From Tsuneonella aeria (lineage in GTDB: Bacteria; Pseudomonadota; Alphaproteobacteria; Sphingomonadales; Sphingomonadaceae), in assembly GCF_009827495.1 (NCBI RefSeq), contig NZ_WTZA01000001.1, positions 1,431,001 through 1,495,000 of the forward strand: a stretch of 64,000 nt of DNA, written 5' to 3'. This document shows, piece after piece, positions 31,256-40,008 of the stretch. The position numbers and the translations under genes were made by a program. Every line of letters starts with the position of its first letter. Within the stretch, counting starts at the first letter, position 1. Under the pieces are notes generated by a model. It saw only the letters and a list, made by a program, of their open reading frames with translations, did no database searches and had not been told where the DNA came from.

Positions 31256-32629
31256 TCATGCGCCTTTTTTAGGTCGCCCCCCCGGCTTCCAACGTCCCTT
31301 AATCAGTTCGCGCACGGCGGTGGTCGCCACGTTCTGAAAACCCGGTTCCAGCCGCATTTCCTTAGCGATCGTCCGCCCATCCATCCCGCGAGACTTCATT
31401 TCATCAGCCTTCGCCAAAATCTCATCGTCGCTCGGCGGACGCCCGGCCTTGACCGATGGCGCTCTAGTGCGGGCGGTGCTCTCGGGCGACTCCGAAGGCA
31501 TGATGGCGTGAACGCCTTTCGCGCGGTGTGAAGGCGGCTCGGGGCAGTTAGTCACGCTGACCAGCGGTTCGCCGATACGCGCCGCCAGCGTGCTCCGTTT
31601 GAACCTGTCCCAATCTCCTTTCAAAATCCAAAGGGCAGTGCCTGCGAGTGGTTCGCGCCCGTTCGTAGGTTCGTAGATGCCGTTTTTTAGTGTCCTGAAA
31701 TTCAGCTCGCGCAACGCATGGCGATCGATCGGATGGGCGCCATTGACGAGCATCGTGTAGAGTAGGAGCTTACCAGATTGCACCGCCTCTCGAACGTAGA
31801 ACATGGCGACTTCCCGCGTCTGCCACTCGCGCAGTAGATCGCTGTCGGAGCTGTAAAACTTAAATTCGATGGCGGTTTCTGAATCACTCAGGTCCGGCCC
31901 GTTGCTTATGCCGTTAGCCAGATCAGCCACCGCATCGTTTAGGCGGATCGAGTTGGGAACAGCGATGCCATCGAGCCGCCTGAGCTGTCCTGCTCCGCCA
32001 TGATATGGCGGTGCAACCAGTTGCAAATTCGGCGCAAACTTTGGCTCCCTAGTGCCGGGACTCTTAGCCACACCCGGCAGTCTTTCGGCGTCCACCTCGG
32101 TAGCGAAGCTCACCCAATCATCGCACTTCACGAACAGCGGGCGCTCCCATAGCCAAGGCCGATCGGCGTCCGCCTTGTACTCCTCCGACTGCGGGCAGAA
32201 CACGCCTCCAGCGATAGATCGCTTGTCTATGGTCGCCAACGCCCCGACTGCCACCAGCCTTTCCGGCTCCCCATGCGGCGCAACCCAAATTGGCAAGTCT
32301 CCTGAGCGAATGGCGTAGGAGATGCGGCGGTCCATGTCCTCCAGATTGGCCTGCCGTCGCAACCAATCTGATCGCTGATCCTCCGGTATGGCTTGCGCTA
32401 GATCCACCATGCGAGGGGGCAATTCAGACGGGAAAGGCCACCGCTCCGAACGGTCGGCCAAATCGATCCAGCAGCGGGACAGCTCATAGGCATCGGAAAC
32501 CGCTGGCCCGCGATGCTTGTCCCCGTAACGCTTGCCAGCAAGCGCGGCATCGCTGCCTTGGAGCGGCGCGGGCACCACAACGCCCCGTTCGTCATATTGC
32601 GTCAAATCCGCCTCCCAAGCGGCTCCCAT
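31256..32629 (-). CDS. Large island protein of unknown function with C-terminal DNA-binding-like region
   Basis: 457 residues from the ATG at 32629 (MGAAWEADLTQYDERG); the frame stays open upstream to about 32779, so the start is uncertain. No domain recognised in the body, which has many Trp and charged residues (SYAIRSGDLPIWVAPHGEPERLVAVGAL, YYVREAVQSGKLLLY-like helix). The C-terminus, GRPPSDDEILAKADEMKSRGMDGRTIAKEMRLEPGFQNVATTAVRELI followed by a Lys/Arg/Gly-rich tail, looks like a helix-turn-helix. Possibly a regulator or DNA-processing protein of the element. Confidence 0.6.
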   Translation of the reverse strand: MGAAWEADLTQYDERGVVVPAPLQGSDAALAGKRYGDKHRGPAVSDAYELSRCWIDLADRSERWPFPSELPPRMVDLAQAIPEDQRSDWLRRQANLEDMDRRISYAIRSGDLPIWVAPHGEPERLVAVGALATIDKRSIAGGVFCPQSEEYKADADRPWLWERPLFVKCDDWVSFATEVDAERLPGVAKSPGTREPKFAPNLQLVAPPYHGGAGQLRRLDGIAVPNSIRLNDAVADLANGISNGPDLSDSETAIEFKFYSSDSDLLREWQTREVAMFYVREAVQSGKLLLYTMLVNGAHPIDRHALRELNFRTLKNGIYEPTNGREPLAGTALWILKGDWDRFKRSTLAARIGEPLVSVTNCPEPPSHRAKGVHAIMPSESPESTARTRAPSVKAGRPPSDDEILAKADEMKSRGMDGRTIAKEMRLEPGFQNVATTAVRELIKGRWKPGGRPKKGA

Positions 32630-32760
32630 GGTGAAGCGGGGAAGCGCGTGGGATGCGCGCTTGTCGGCAGGCCTGCCTATCCCCACCGCAGCTTCTAAGG
32701 CCTCAGGTTGCGGCCTGCCAGCCGCGCTCAGAAACCATCCGCATATTCGCCAGGATCGCC

Positions 32761-32799
32761 AAAAGCTGCCAGTCCGCAAACGACCCCTTTGCGGACATT
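32761..32799. repeat. Structured intergenic repeat, copy A (right half)
   Basis: AAAAGCTGCC followed by the perfect hairpin GTCCGCAAA / TTTGCGGAC with loop CGACCCC, then ATT. It matches the right half of copies B and C and lies 40 bases before the PIG-L start codon. Confidence 0.75.
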
Positions 32800-32838
32800 A
32801 TCTGAAGGTTATAGCATCGCACGTGTAGGAGCCACGCC

Positions 32839-33765
32839 ATGTCTCTCATTGCCGCTCTGCTTTTGACTGCTGCCTCGGCTGCACCAGCGAACGAGTTTGC
32901 TTGGCCAGGGCCGGTTTCGGACCAACGCATTTTGTTTGCCGGAGCGCACCCCGACGACGAGTGGGGCGTGGCGCCGCTTCTCGCCGAAGCGTGCGTCGAT
33001 GGAGGCGCCAAGTGCCATTTTGTAGTCGCGTCCGAAGCTCGCAGCTATGGATGCGTGCCCAGCATTGGTTTGCGCGACCCGGAAGAGTGCACCCGTATCC
33101 GTCGCGAGGAGATGCGCAAATCTGCAGACCTGTTCGGTGCGACGCTAGACTTCTTCGGCTGGGAGGACTTCTTCTACGGCTTCAATCAGTCGGGATTGAG
33201 CAGGACCATTGCAGATTGGAGTAGCGCGGTAGGTGGCCGTAGTTCCTTGGTGGCTCGCTGGGCGAAGGTGCTTCGTGAGAAGCGACCGACCGTAGTGTTC
33301 ACGCTCGACCCTCGGCACGGTTCGACTTGTCATCCTGGGCACAGAGCTGCGGCAACGCTCTTGCTGGAGGCAGTGGAGCGCCTGCCACCTAAAGCACGTC
33401 CGCAGGTATGGCTCGAACAGACTGACAATATCGACAGCCGCAGCCCGGCTGTTGAAGCTGCCAACAAAGAGGTGGGTTACGTCGCTTGGCCAGATGCCGG
33501 TCACGTGGCCTGGTTTGATGCTGATCGTAAGCTCAAGAATGGTTCAACAGCATACGACTACGCTCTCGCTGTCAGACGGACCCACGCCAGCCAATTTCCA
33601 GAAGAGGCCTCAGGCAAGCTAAGACCGAGTGCAGAACCGACTTTGAGGCGCGTGCCGTTGCTTCGGTATACCGGCCCAATGACGGATGATTTCTGCACTT
33701 CCTTAGGCATCGATCTGCCAACCTTCGACATTCCCGGCAATAAGACGCGGCTGGGACTGGAATAG
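32839..33765 (+). CDS. Secreted PIG-L/LmbE-family deacetylase
   Basis: 308 residues with TAGGAG at a good distance. N-terminal signal peptide (SLIAALLLTAASAAPANE). The zinc motif AHPDDE is in ILFAGAHPDDEWGVAPLLAEA and the second metal site in STCHPGHRAAATLLLEAV. PIG-L enzymes remove N-acetyl groups from GlcNAc-type substrates; the substrate here is unknown. The signal peptide places it outside the cytoplasm, so envelope glycan or an exogenous sugar is likely. First cargo gene on the plus strand, between repeats A and B, in AT-richer DNA. Confidence 0.82.
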   Translation: MSLIAALLLTAASAAPANEFAWPGPVSDQRILFAGAHPDDEWGVAPLLAEACVDGGAKCHFVVASEARSYGCVPSIGLRDPEECTRIRREEMRKSADLFGATLDFFGWEDFFYGFNQSGLSRTIADWSSAVGGRSSLVARWAKVLREKRPTVVFTLDPRHGSTCHPGHRAAATLLLEAVERLPPKARPQVWLEQTDNIDSRSPAVEAANKEVGYVAWPDAGHVAWFDADRKLKNGSTAYDYALAVRRTHASQFPEEASGKLRPSAEPTLRRVPLLRYTGPMTDDFCTSLGIDLPTFDIPGNKTRLGLE

Positions 33766-33800
33766 CGCTTTCGTCGTCGCTGACCTGCGCCTTCGGGCTA

Positions 33801-33925
33801 ATGTCGGTTTCCCACCCAGTATCCGACGTTGACGACCGGCTTTGTCGAGCCTGAGAGCCGACTGTCGGCTTCGGAATCCTCCTGGTCAAAAACCTGCCTG
33901 TCGGCATACGACCCATTGCTGTCAT
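33801..33925. repeat. Structured intergenic repeat, copy B (full length)
   Basis: Left part has stem GTCGG (33803-33807) / CCGAC (33823-33827); a middle GACTGTCGGCTT; right part AAAAACCTGCCTGTCGGC and a weaker hairpin. Same layout as copy C, with paired base changes in the left stem. It fills the space between PIG-L and YoaK. Confidence 0.75.
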
Positions 33926-34011
33926 CGTTTCTCGCGCTAGCTTAGCGCTATGCCTTGGCCGTTCGTGATAGACGTAAACAAGTTCTCGTCGGTCCCTCTC
34001 AAGGGGCAGTG

Positions 34012-34671
34012 ATGCTGCGTTACGAGAGAGACAAGCGTGTACTGGCGATGGGCTACGCTGCCCTGGCCGGTGCGGTCGACGCCATCGGTTTTCTGAAGTC
34101 AGGCGGTTTGTTCGTATCTTTTATGACCGGCAACTCCACCCGGCTTGCGGTCGGGCTGGCCGAAACCGCACCCGTGGGCGCAGCGGCGGCCGCACTTATC
34201 GCTCTGTTCGTCACGGGCGTTATACTAAGTGTGGTCATCAGCGAGAGCGTGATCGCCCGTTACCGTAAGGTCACCGCCACACTTGTCGTTGCTACCGTCC
34301 TGATTGCCGCCGCAGCGGCCGACAGCTTCGGCTCTGACAGGTTGGCCATTGCCTGCCTGTGCATCGCGATGGGTGCTGCCAACGCCATATTCAGGCGCGA
34401 CGGGGAAGTCAGCATTGGGGTCACCTACATGACCGGCACGCTTGTTAAGCTGGGGCATCGATTGGCTGATGCGTTGCGAGGTTCGCACGAAGCTTCGTGG
34501 TTGCCATACCTTCTGCTCTGGCTTTCCCTTGTGGCTGGAGGGATTACCGGCGCCCTCGGGTTCGTGTTGGCGGCTAATGCCAGTCTGTGGGGCACCGCAA
34601 TCGCGTCCATGTCCCTTGTCATCGCCACTTGGTGGGTCACTAGAGAACGAGAGCCGCCTGGCATCAGTTGA
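34012..34671 (+). CDS. YoaK/DUF1275-family membrane protein
   Basis: 219 residues from ATG (MLRYERDKRVLAMGYAALAGAVDAIGFL). About six membrane spans; GGLFVSFMTGNSTRLAVGLAE and GEVSIGVTYMTGTLVKLG are the two repeated DUF1275 motifs (TGN / TGT). Function not established for the family. It sits between repeats B and C in the island cargo. Confidence 0.85.
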   Translation: MLRYERDKRVLAMGYAALAGAVDAIGFLKSGGLFVSFMTGNSTRLAVGLAETAPVGAAAAALIALFVTGVILSVVISESVIARYRKVTATLVVATVLIAAAAADSFGSDRLAIACLCIAMGAANAIFRRDGEVSIGVTYMTGTLVKLGHRLADALRGSHEASWLPYLLLWLSLVAGGITGALGFVLAANASLWGTAIASMSLVIATWWVTREREPPGIS

Positions 34672-34693
34672 GCAGCGTTGCTTTAGGAAGCTG

Positions 34694-34819
34694 TGTCCGC
34701 TTCCCACCCAATATCGGACGTTAGCTACTGGCTCCGCATCGCCTGAAACCAGACTGTCCGCTTTCCGCGCTTCGCTGTCGAAAAGCTGCCCGTCCGCTAA
34801 CGACCCCGTTGCGGACATT
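34694..34819. repeat. Structured intergenic repeat, copy C (full length)
   Basis: Left stem GTCCG (34695-34699) / CGGAC (34715-34719), middle GACTGTCCGCTT, right AAAAGCTGCC and hairpin GTCCGC-TAACG...CGTT-GCGGAC (34792-34816). It follows the YoaK gene and is the best-preserved copy. Confidence 0.78.
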
Positions 34820-34916
34820 CAGCCGACTCCAGATCATTGGCGAATTACGCCCGTCATCTGGCAGTCGGGTGATACCGCACCTGTGGGCTAACCCTGAACC
34901 AGAGGGCGGTGGCTAA

Positions 34917-35492
34917 TTGAACCCCTCTGGAACCTCTCACTGGTCCACCCCTTTTGAGAGCATGTTATTCGACGGTTTCCATTCACTACTCCGGATAACC
35001 CTTGGGGCGATCACCGCTTACGCAGCATTGATCATCTTCCTGCGCATCTCTGGAAAGCGCTCGCTCGCAAAACTTAACGCCTTTGACTTCGTTATCACTG
35101 TCGCCTTGGGCTCCACCCTTGCAAGCTTCATACTCAGCAAGGATGTTTCATTTGCGGACGGGTTGTTGGCGTTAGCCATCTTGCTTGGGCTGCAATATGC
35201 CATCAGCCGTGCGTCCATCGCTTCTGATAAGTTTGGAAGACTTGTGCGCTCACAGCCCCGGCTCCTGTTGAAAGACGGGCTGTTCGACGAGGGCGCTTTG
35301 CAGGAGGAGCGCGTCACGCTCGCGGAGGGCATGGCGGCCATCCGCAAGCACGGGATCGGCAACCCCACAGACGTTGCGGCCGTGATACTAGAGACGGATG
35401 GCAGCCTGAGCGTAATTGCAGCTGTGCAATCTGATCAGCTGACCTCGTTGGAGGATGTAAAAGGCTTTGAACCGAGCGGAGGACGTCGGTGA
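34917..35492 (+). CDS. YetF/DUF421-family membrane protein
   Basis: 191 residues from a TTG at 34917, or 176 from the ATG at 34962; neither start is certain. Two to three N-terminal membrane helices (ITLGAITAYAALIIFLRISGKRSLAKLNAFDFVITVALGSTLASFIL), then the soluble YetF domain (PRLLLKDGLFDEGALQEERVTLAEGMAAIRKHGIGNPTDVAAVILETDGSLSVI). The family is linked with stress and sporulation in Bacillus; the role here is unknown. It leads a three-gene plus-strand set with DUF2254 and BON-MscS. Confidence 0.88.
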   Translation: MNPSGTSHWSTPFESMLFDGFHSLLRITLGAITAYAALIIFLRISGKRSLAKLNAFDFVITVALGSTLASFILSKDVSFADGLLALAILLGLQYAISRASIASDKFGRLVRSQPRLLLKDGLFDEGALQEERVTLAEGMAAIRKHGIGNPTDVAAVILETDGSLSVIAAVQSDQLTSLEDVKGFEPSGGRR

Positions 35493-35559
35493 CTAGATAT
35501 GGTGCTTGTCTATTATTCCACGCCCTGACCTTCGGGCGGCCCCAAGAACGGCATGCTTC

Positions 35560-36888
35560 ATGAACGGCCGGCTGAGAGCCAGTATCTACATGTTGCGCTC
35601 AAGCTATTGGTTCATCCCATCCATGATGGCCATTATCGCCATCGGGCTCGGCGTGGTGATGATATGGGTCGATGCGCGGTTCAGTCACGGGTGGATCGAG
35701 GGACTTAGTTGGTATCAGCAGGTGCGGCCTGAAGGCGCACGCGAAATCCTGTCGACGATCGCCGGGTCGATGATAACCGTGGCTGGTGTGGTTTTCTCAA
35801 TCACTATCGTCGCGCTGTCCTACGCTTCCAGCCAATACGGCCCGCGTGTTCTCACGAACTTCATGAGCGATCGAGGTAACACAATTACGCTGGGCACGTT
35901 TATCGCGACGTTTCTCTATTGTCTTGTAGTGCTCCGGACGATCCGGGGCGGCGACGATGCCTTCGTCCCTCAGTATGCCGTTTTCGTGGCCATGCTTCTC
36001 GCAGGCTGCTCGATTGGGGTGCTGATTTATTTCATCCATCATGTCCCTCAAAGCATCCACATCAACCACGTCGTAGCTCGCATCGGAGAGCAGCTCATCG
36101 CCGATACCTCGGAGCGGTTCCCCGCACGAATTGGTTTAAAGCCCGACGGCTCCCACGTGGGTCACGCGGTGCCGGCCACCCACACCGTGCAGGTTTTCAG
36201 CAACGAGGCGGGTTACATTCAAAGCATAGACGAGGACGGCATTCTTGGCCTCGCCACCCAAGCCGACGCACTCATCAAACTAGAGCTTGGCCCCGGAGAC
36301 TTCACCTCGGCGGGACGCACGCTCGCCGAGGTGACCTATTGGAAGCGCTGGGACCAAGAGCGGTCTGATCAGTTACGCGCGTGTTTGACGGTCGGGAAAA
36401 AGCGCACGCCTGAGAACGATTTGCTGTTTCTGGTGAGCGAGCTTGTTGAGATTGCAGCTCGCGCATTGTCACCAGGAGTGAATGACCCGATGACCGCTGT
36501 GACCTGCCTCGACTGGCTCGGCGCAGGGGGCGCAGAACTTGCTGGTCGCGAAATGCCCGATGCTGTGCGGGTGGATGAGGCGGGGCGCCCTCGTGTAATC
36601 GTGCAGCCCAACAGCTTTTCAGAATTTCTGGCAGAGAGCTTTAGCAGGTTGCGAAGCTACGTAGCCGGTGACGTTATTGCGAGCCTGCATTTTCTGGACG
36701 TGATCGGCATCCTGTCGAAAGCTTGCCTGTGCCGTGAACAGATAGACGAGCTCAATGCAGAGTTGACGCTGCTGATTGAACAGGCCCAGGACCGCCTAAA
36801 TGGCCCAGGGCTGCGCGCCGTCCAGGAGCGCGGGAAGTTGGTCGAAGCAACCCTTAAGCATCGTGCACAATCTGTCACTTTCGCTTAG
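35560..36888 (+). CDS. DUF2254 predicted membrane protein
   Basis: 442 residues from ATG (MNGRLRASIYMLRSSYWFIPSMMAI). Four membrane helices in the first 200 residues, with the characteristic AREILSTIAGSMITVAGVVFSITIVALSYASSQYGPRVLTNFMSDRGNTITLG. The C-terminal soluble region is ARALSPGVNDPMTAVTCLDWLGAG and GDVIASLHFLDVIG. Function unknown. 67 bases after YetF and upstream of MscS, likely a common transcript. Confidence 0.88.
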   Translation: MNGRLRASIYMLRSSYWFIPSMMAIIAIGLGVVMIWVDARFSHGWIEGLSWYQQVRPEGAREILSTIAGSMITVAGVVFSITIVALSYASSQYGPRVLTNFMSDRGNTITLGTFIATFLYCLVVLRTIRGGDDAFVPQYAVFVAMLLAGCSIGVLIYFIHHVPQSIHINHVVARIGEQLIADTSERFPARIGLKPDGSHVGHAVPATHTVQVFSNEAGYIQSIDEDGILGLATQADALIKLELGPGDFTSAGRTLAEVTYWKRWDQERSDQLRACLTVGKKRTPENDLLFLVSELVEIAARALSPGVNDPMTAVTCLDWLGAGGAELAGREMPDAVRVDEAGRPRVIVQPNSFSEFLAESFSRLRSYVAGDVIASLHFLDVIGILSKACLCREQIDELNAELTLLIEQAQDRLNGPGLRAVQERGKLVEATLKHRAQSVTFA

Positions 36889-37113
36889 ACATCGAAGTTG
36901 TCTAGCAATCGGCCGGGTGGCCTCAGTTGAGGCACGCCAAGATTTCCCACGAGACGAGCTTCGGAACGGACCAGCGATAGCGGGCTGCGCTGATCCCTTC
37001 AGCTTTCGCAGCTTGTGGGTGAGACTGGCTTGGAGCTTACTTCAATGCGGGTTTGCTCAACGACACGCTTCCGGGATACCGACACACGATCCTTCATGGG
37101 ATAAAGTCTGTCT

Positions 37114-38493
37114 ATGAAGTCCGCCCTGATCTTAGCTGCATTTGTCTTCAGCCTCGTCAGTTATCCCTGTGGCGCGCAAAGCGGGCCTGTGGCGGGAGTG
37201 GACCCGTCCCCCATTGCGTCTTCCCCCGACGGCACGGCTACGATTTCGTCAACTGAGGCCGCAAACCAGGACAGCGACATCGCCTCGCGACTGCAGGGCA
37301 TATACCGCGAGCTGGATGGTCTGGAGCCGATCCAAGTGGCGGTCGACTCAGGCGTTGTCGTGTTGTCCGGCTCGCTTGTTCAGTCGGGAGACATCGACCG
37401 AGCTCGGCAGATCGCGCTACGAGTCGACGGCGTCGTCGCGGTGCAGAACAATCTCAAGAAATCTGGAGACGTGTCGGAGACACTGTCTCCGGTTATGGCG
37501 CGGCTCAAGGAGCGCCTCGATCAGATAGTCAAATTTCTGCCCCTTTTAGCGATCGCGCTGATCATCATGGTGCTGTTCTGGCTCTTGGGAAGCGCGCTTG
37601 CACGCGCGCGGTCTTTCTGGAACCGGATATCACCCAACAGCTTCCTTGCCGACCTTTTGGCGACGACCGCGCGACTGCTGGTGATCGTGACGGGCCTTGT
37701 CATCGCACTGGACCTTCTGGGTGCGACGACCTTACTTGGCGCGATATTGGGGTCGGCAGGTGTCGTCGGTTTGGCCATCGGTTTCGCCGTAAAGGATACG
37801 GTCGACAACTACGTCAGCTCTATCATGCTATCGATCCGGCAGCCTTTCCGTGCCCATGATCATGTCGTGATCGGAGACCGGGAGGGGCTTGTGATCCGTC
37901 TAACCAGCCGGGCTACGATCCTGATGACGCTAGAGGGCAACCACCTCCGCATTCCCAACAGCACCGTCTTTATGTCCGAGATACTGAACTACACCCGCAA
38001 TTCGGAAAGGCGGTTTGAATTCACGCTCGGGATTGATGCCGAAGATGATCCTGGTGAGGCTATGAGGGTAGGCATCGATCGCTTGAGTGAGTTACCATTC
38101 TTGCTGCGTGATCCTGCGCCGAGTGCGCGGCTGGATGAGGTTGGCGATAGCAATATAATACTAAAATTCCTCGGCTGGATCGATCAGACCGAAACTGATT
38201 GGTTCAAGGCCCGAAGTGCGGCAATCCGCGCGGTGAAGATGGCCCTGGAAGCGCAAGGCTTTGGGCTCCCCGAACCAACTTATCGTCTCCGCTTTGATCA
38301 CGGCCACCCGCTAGAGATCGCACGAAGCGGCGCACCTGCTCTCCGTAAGAAATTCAAGGGCGAGGACAAAGCGACGATGGCCGTGGATCATCAAGACGTA
38401 GCTGCCGAAACTAATATCGAAAAGAAGGTCACTGAAGAGCGCGAAAGAAGCGTGGAGGAAGATATGCTAGATCGCAGGAGACCTATCGAATAA
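37114..38493 (+). CDS. Mechanosensitive channel (MscS) with N-terminal BON domain
   Basis: 459 residues. Signal peptide (MKSALILAAFVFSLVSYPCGA), then a periplasmic BON-like domain at about 60-115 (GLEPIQVAVDSGVVVLSGSLVQSGDIDRARQIALRVDGVVAVQNNL). Three helices follow, including the pore-type TLLGAILGSAGVVGLAIGFAVKDTVDNYVSSIMLSIRQPF, then the MscS beta domain (LMTLEGNHLRIPNSTVFMSEILNYTRNSERRFEF) and a long charged tail. Releases solutes under hypo-osmotic shock. The BON domain may tie gating to lipid or surface contact. 225 bases of non-coding DNA precede it. Confidence 0.88.
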   Translation: MKSALILAAFVFSLVSYPCGAQSGPVAGVDPSPIASSPDGTATISSTEAANQDSDIASRLQGIYRELDGLEPIQVAVDSGVVVLSGSLVQSGDIDRARQIALRVDGVVAVQNNLKKSGDVSETLSPVMARLKERLDQIVKFLPLLAIALIIMVLFWLLGSALARARSFWNRISPNSFLADLLATTARLLVIVTGLVIALDLLGATTLLGAILGSAGVVGLAIGFAVKDTVDNYVSSIMLSIRQPFRAHDHVVIGDREGLVIRLTSRATILMTLEGNHLRIPNSTVFMSEILNYTRNSERRFEFTLGIDAEDDPGEAMRVGIDRLSELPFLLRDPAPSARLDEVGDSNIILKFLGWIDQTETDWFKARSAAIRAVKMALEAQGFGLPEPTYRLRFDHGHPLEIARSGAPALRKKFKGEDKATMAVDHQDVAAETNIEKKVTEERERSVEEDMLDRRRPIE

Positions 38494-38671
38494 CGCGAGG
38501 TCGAAAACAATGCTGTCATGTATCACCTCTGGAGAGGTTAACTCTCCGAATGCTCTTCGCGATTGCATTGTGCGCACGGCTCAATGGAATGGCCTCCGAG
38601 GTGAACAATTCGCCCTACTTGGGCTAGCGGTTTGTGGCACAACTCCGGGCGTTCAAAAAGGCTCGGACGAT

Positions 38672-38718
38672 TGTCCGCTTTCCACCCAATTGCAGACGCT
38701 AGGCAACGTCCGCTTTCC
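38672..38718. repeat. Structured intergenic repeat, copy D (left half)
   Basis: GTCCGC (38673-38678), the shared CTTTCCACCCAAT stretch, and GCAGAC (38692-38697), followed by a further GTCCGCTTTCC. It overlaps the integrase stop codon and marks the end of the cargo. Confidence 0.65.
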
Positions 38719-39946
38719 TGATCGGCGTCACCTTTGCACCAGCCGCGCCATCGCTCGCGCAGTAGGCCGCCCAATCATCCATCAGCCGCCGTCGTTTGTC
38801 GAACAGGTCGCCGCGCCGATAAGCCCGCTCCACCTTGTTCTCGATCGTGTGAGCGAGCGCCATTTCCGCCACTTCATGGGCATACCCGGTGCATTCGGCT
38901 GCCCAATCGCGGAAGCCCGAACGGAAGCCGTGCACGGTCGCGCCAACCTTCATTCGGCGCATGAGCATTCCCATTGCCATGCCGGACAACTGGCCGCCCT
39001 TCGCGCCGGGAAACAGATAGTCGCTGCCGAGCGGCTGGAGGCGTTCGAGGATAGCAACAGCGCGCGGGGACAGCGGGACGCGATGCTCTTTCGCGGCCTT
39101 CATGCGGTCGGCTGGGATCGCCCAGATTGCCTTGTCCAAATCGACCTCTGCCCAAGTCGCGCCGATCACCTCGCCAGAGCGGGCAGCGGTGAGGATCGTA
39201 AATTCCAGCGCCAGCGCCGCCACGGCGTCTCGCTTGTGCAGCGCGCGCACGAATGCGGGTATTTCCTCATAGGGGAGCGCCTTGTGGTGCCCTCGCGACA
39301 GGCGGGTGCGAGCGGGCAGAATTTGCGCAAGGTGGCCGCGCCAGCGCGCCGGGTTCTCCCCATGGCGATAGCCGCGCGCCTTGGCGCTATCGAGCACGGT
39401 TTCAATCCGCCCGCGAATCCGGCTGGCAGTCTCGGCTTTCCCCTTCCAGATTGGCTCCAGGATCTTGAGCACGTGCGCCGTCTCGACCTCGGCAACCGGC
39501 AAATTACCGATCACGGGATAAACATAGGTGTCGAGCGTGTTGCGCCATTGCTGGCGATGCTTGGGATTGCGCCAGCTTTCCTCGTTCGCCGCGATGTAGG
39601 CCGCTGCCACGTCCCTGAACGTGGTTCCGGCCACCTTGGCAGCCTGAGCCGCCGCAAGCGCCTCAGCGGCCTCCCGATCGCGTTCCTCCAGCGGATCGAC
39701 GCCTGCCTTAACCTTCAAGCGCAGCGCCGCCGCTTCGTCCCGAGCATCGGCAAGTGACATTCCGCCCTGCCCAGCCGCACCAAGGCCAACGTCGCGCGAT
39801 TTGCCGTTGAGCATGAAGCGATAGACCCATGAGCGTGCCCCACTCGGTTTGACCAGCAAATGCAGCCCGGCCCCGTCCGCATGCCGTCCCGGCTTGGCGT
39901 TCTTCACCGCAAGAGGGGTTAGCGCGTTACTCAGCTTCCTTGGCAT
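38699..39946 (-). CDS. P4-type tyrosine integrase
   Basis: 415 residues with AGGGAG upstream. N-terminal DUF4102 arm-binding domain (LTPLAVKNAKPGRHADGAGLHLLVKPSGARSWVYRF), SAM-like core domain, and catalytic domain with R256 (TAARSGEV), H339 and R342 (HGFRSGFRDWA), H366 (AHTIENKVERAYRRG) and nucleophile Y376. It catalyses insertion and excision at the tRNA-Ser 3' end. It lies 216 bases inside the 40162-40177 attachment copy, with arm-like repeats between. Confidence 0.95.
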   Translation of the reverse strand: MPRKLSNALTPLAVKNAKPGRHADGAGLHLLVKPSGARSWVYRFMLNGKSRDVGLGAAGQGGMSLADARDEAAALRLKVKAGVDPLEERDREAAEALAAAQAAKVAGTTFRDVAAAYIAANEESWRNPKHRQQWRNTLDTYVYPVIGNLPVAEVETAHVLKILEPIWKGKAETASRIRGRIETVLDSAKARGYRHGENPARWRGHLAQILPARTRLSRGHHKALPYEEIPAFVRALHKRDAVAALALEFTILTAARSGEVIGATWAEVDLDKAIWAIPADRMKAAKEHRVPLSPRAVAILERLQPLGSDYLFPGAKGGQLSGMAMGMLMRRMKVGATVHGFRSGFRDWAAECTGYAHEVAEMALAHTIENKVERAYRRGDLFDKRRRLMDDWAAYCASDGAAGAKVTPIRKADVA

Positions 39947-40008
39947 TTCGGCTCCCTGTCAGGGAATCGAACCTGCCAGCGCCCTGCCACATTGGCGGAA
40001 TTAGCAGC

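Noticed and set aside
32761-34819. Repeats A-C as integron attC sites
   Set aside because: Although hairpin-forming and between genes, they lack the GTTRRRY/RYYYAAC core sites at the proper ends and no integron-type integrase is present.
33801-34819. Repeats A-C as a CRISPR array
   Set aside because: Only a few divergent copies, spaced by whole genes, with no cas genes.
38510-39757. A 415-codon plus-strand frame over the integrase
   Set aside because: The minus-strand integrase has all catalytic residues; the plus frame is its shadow.
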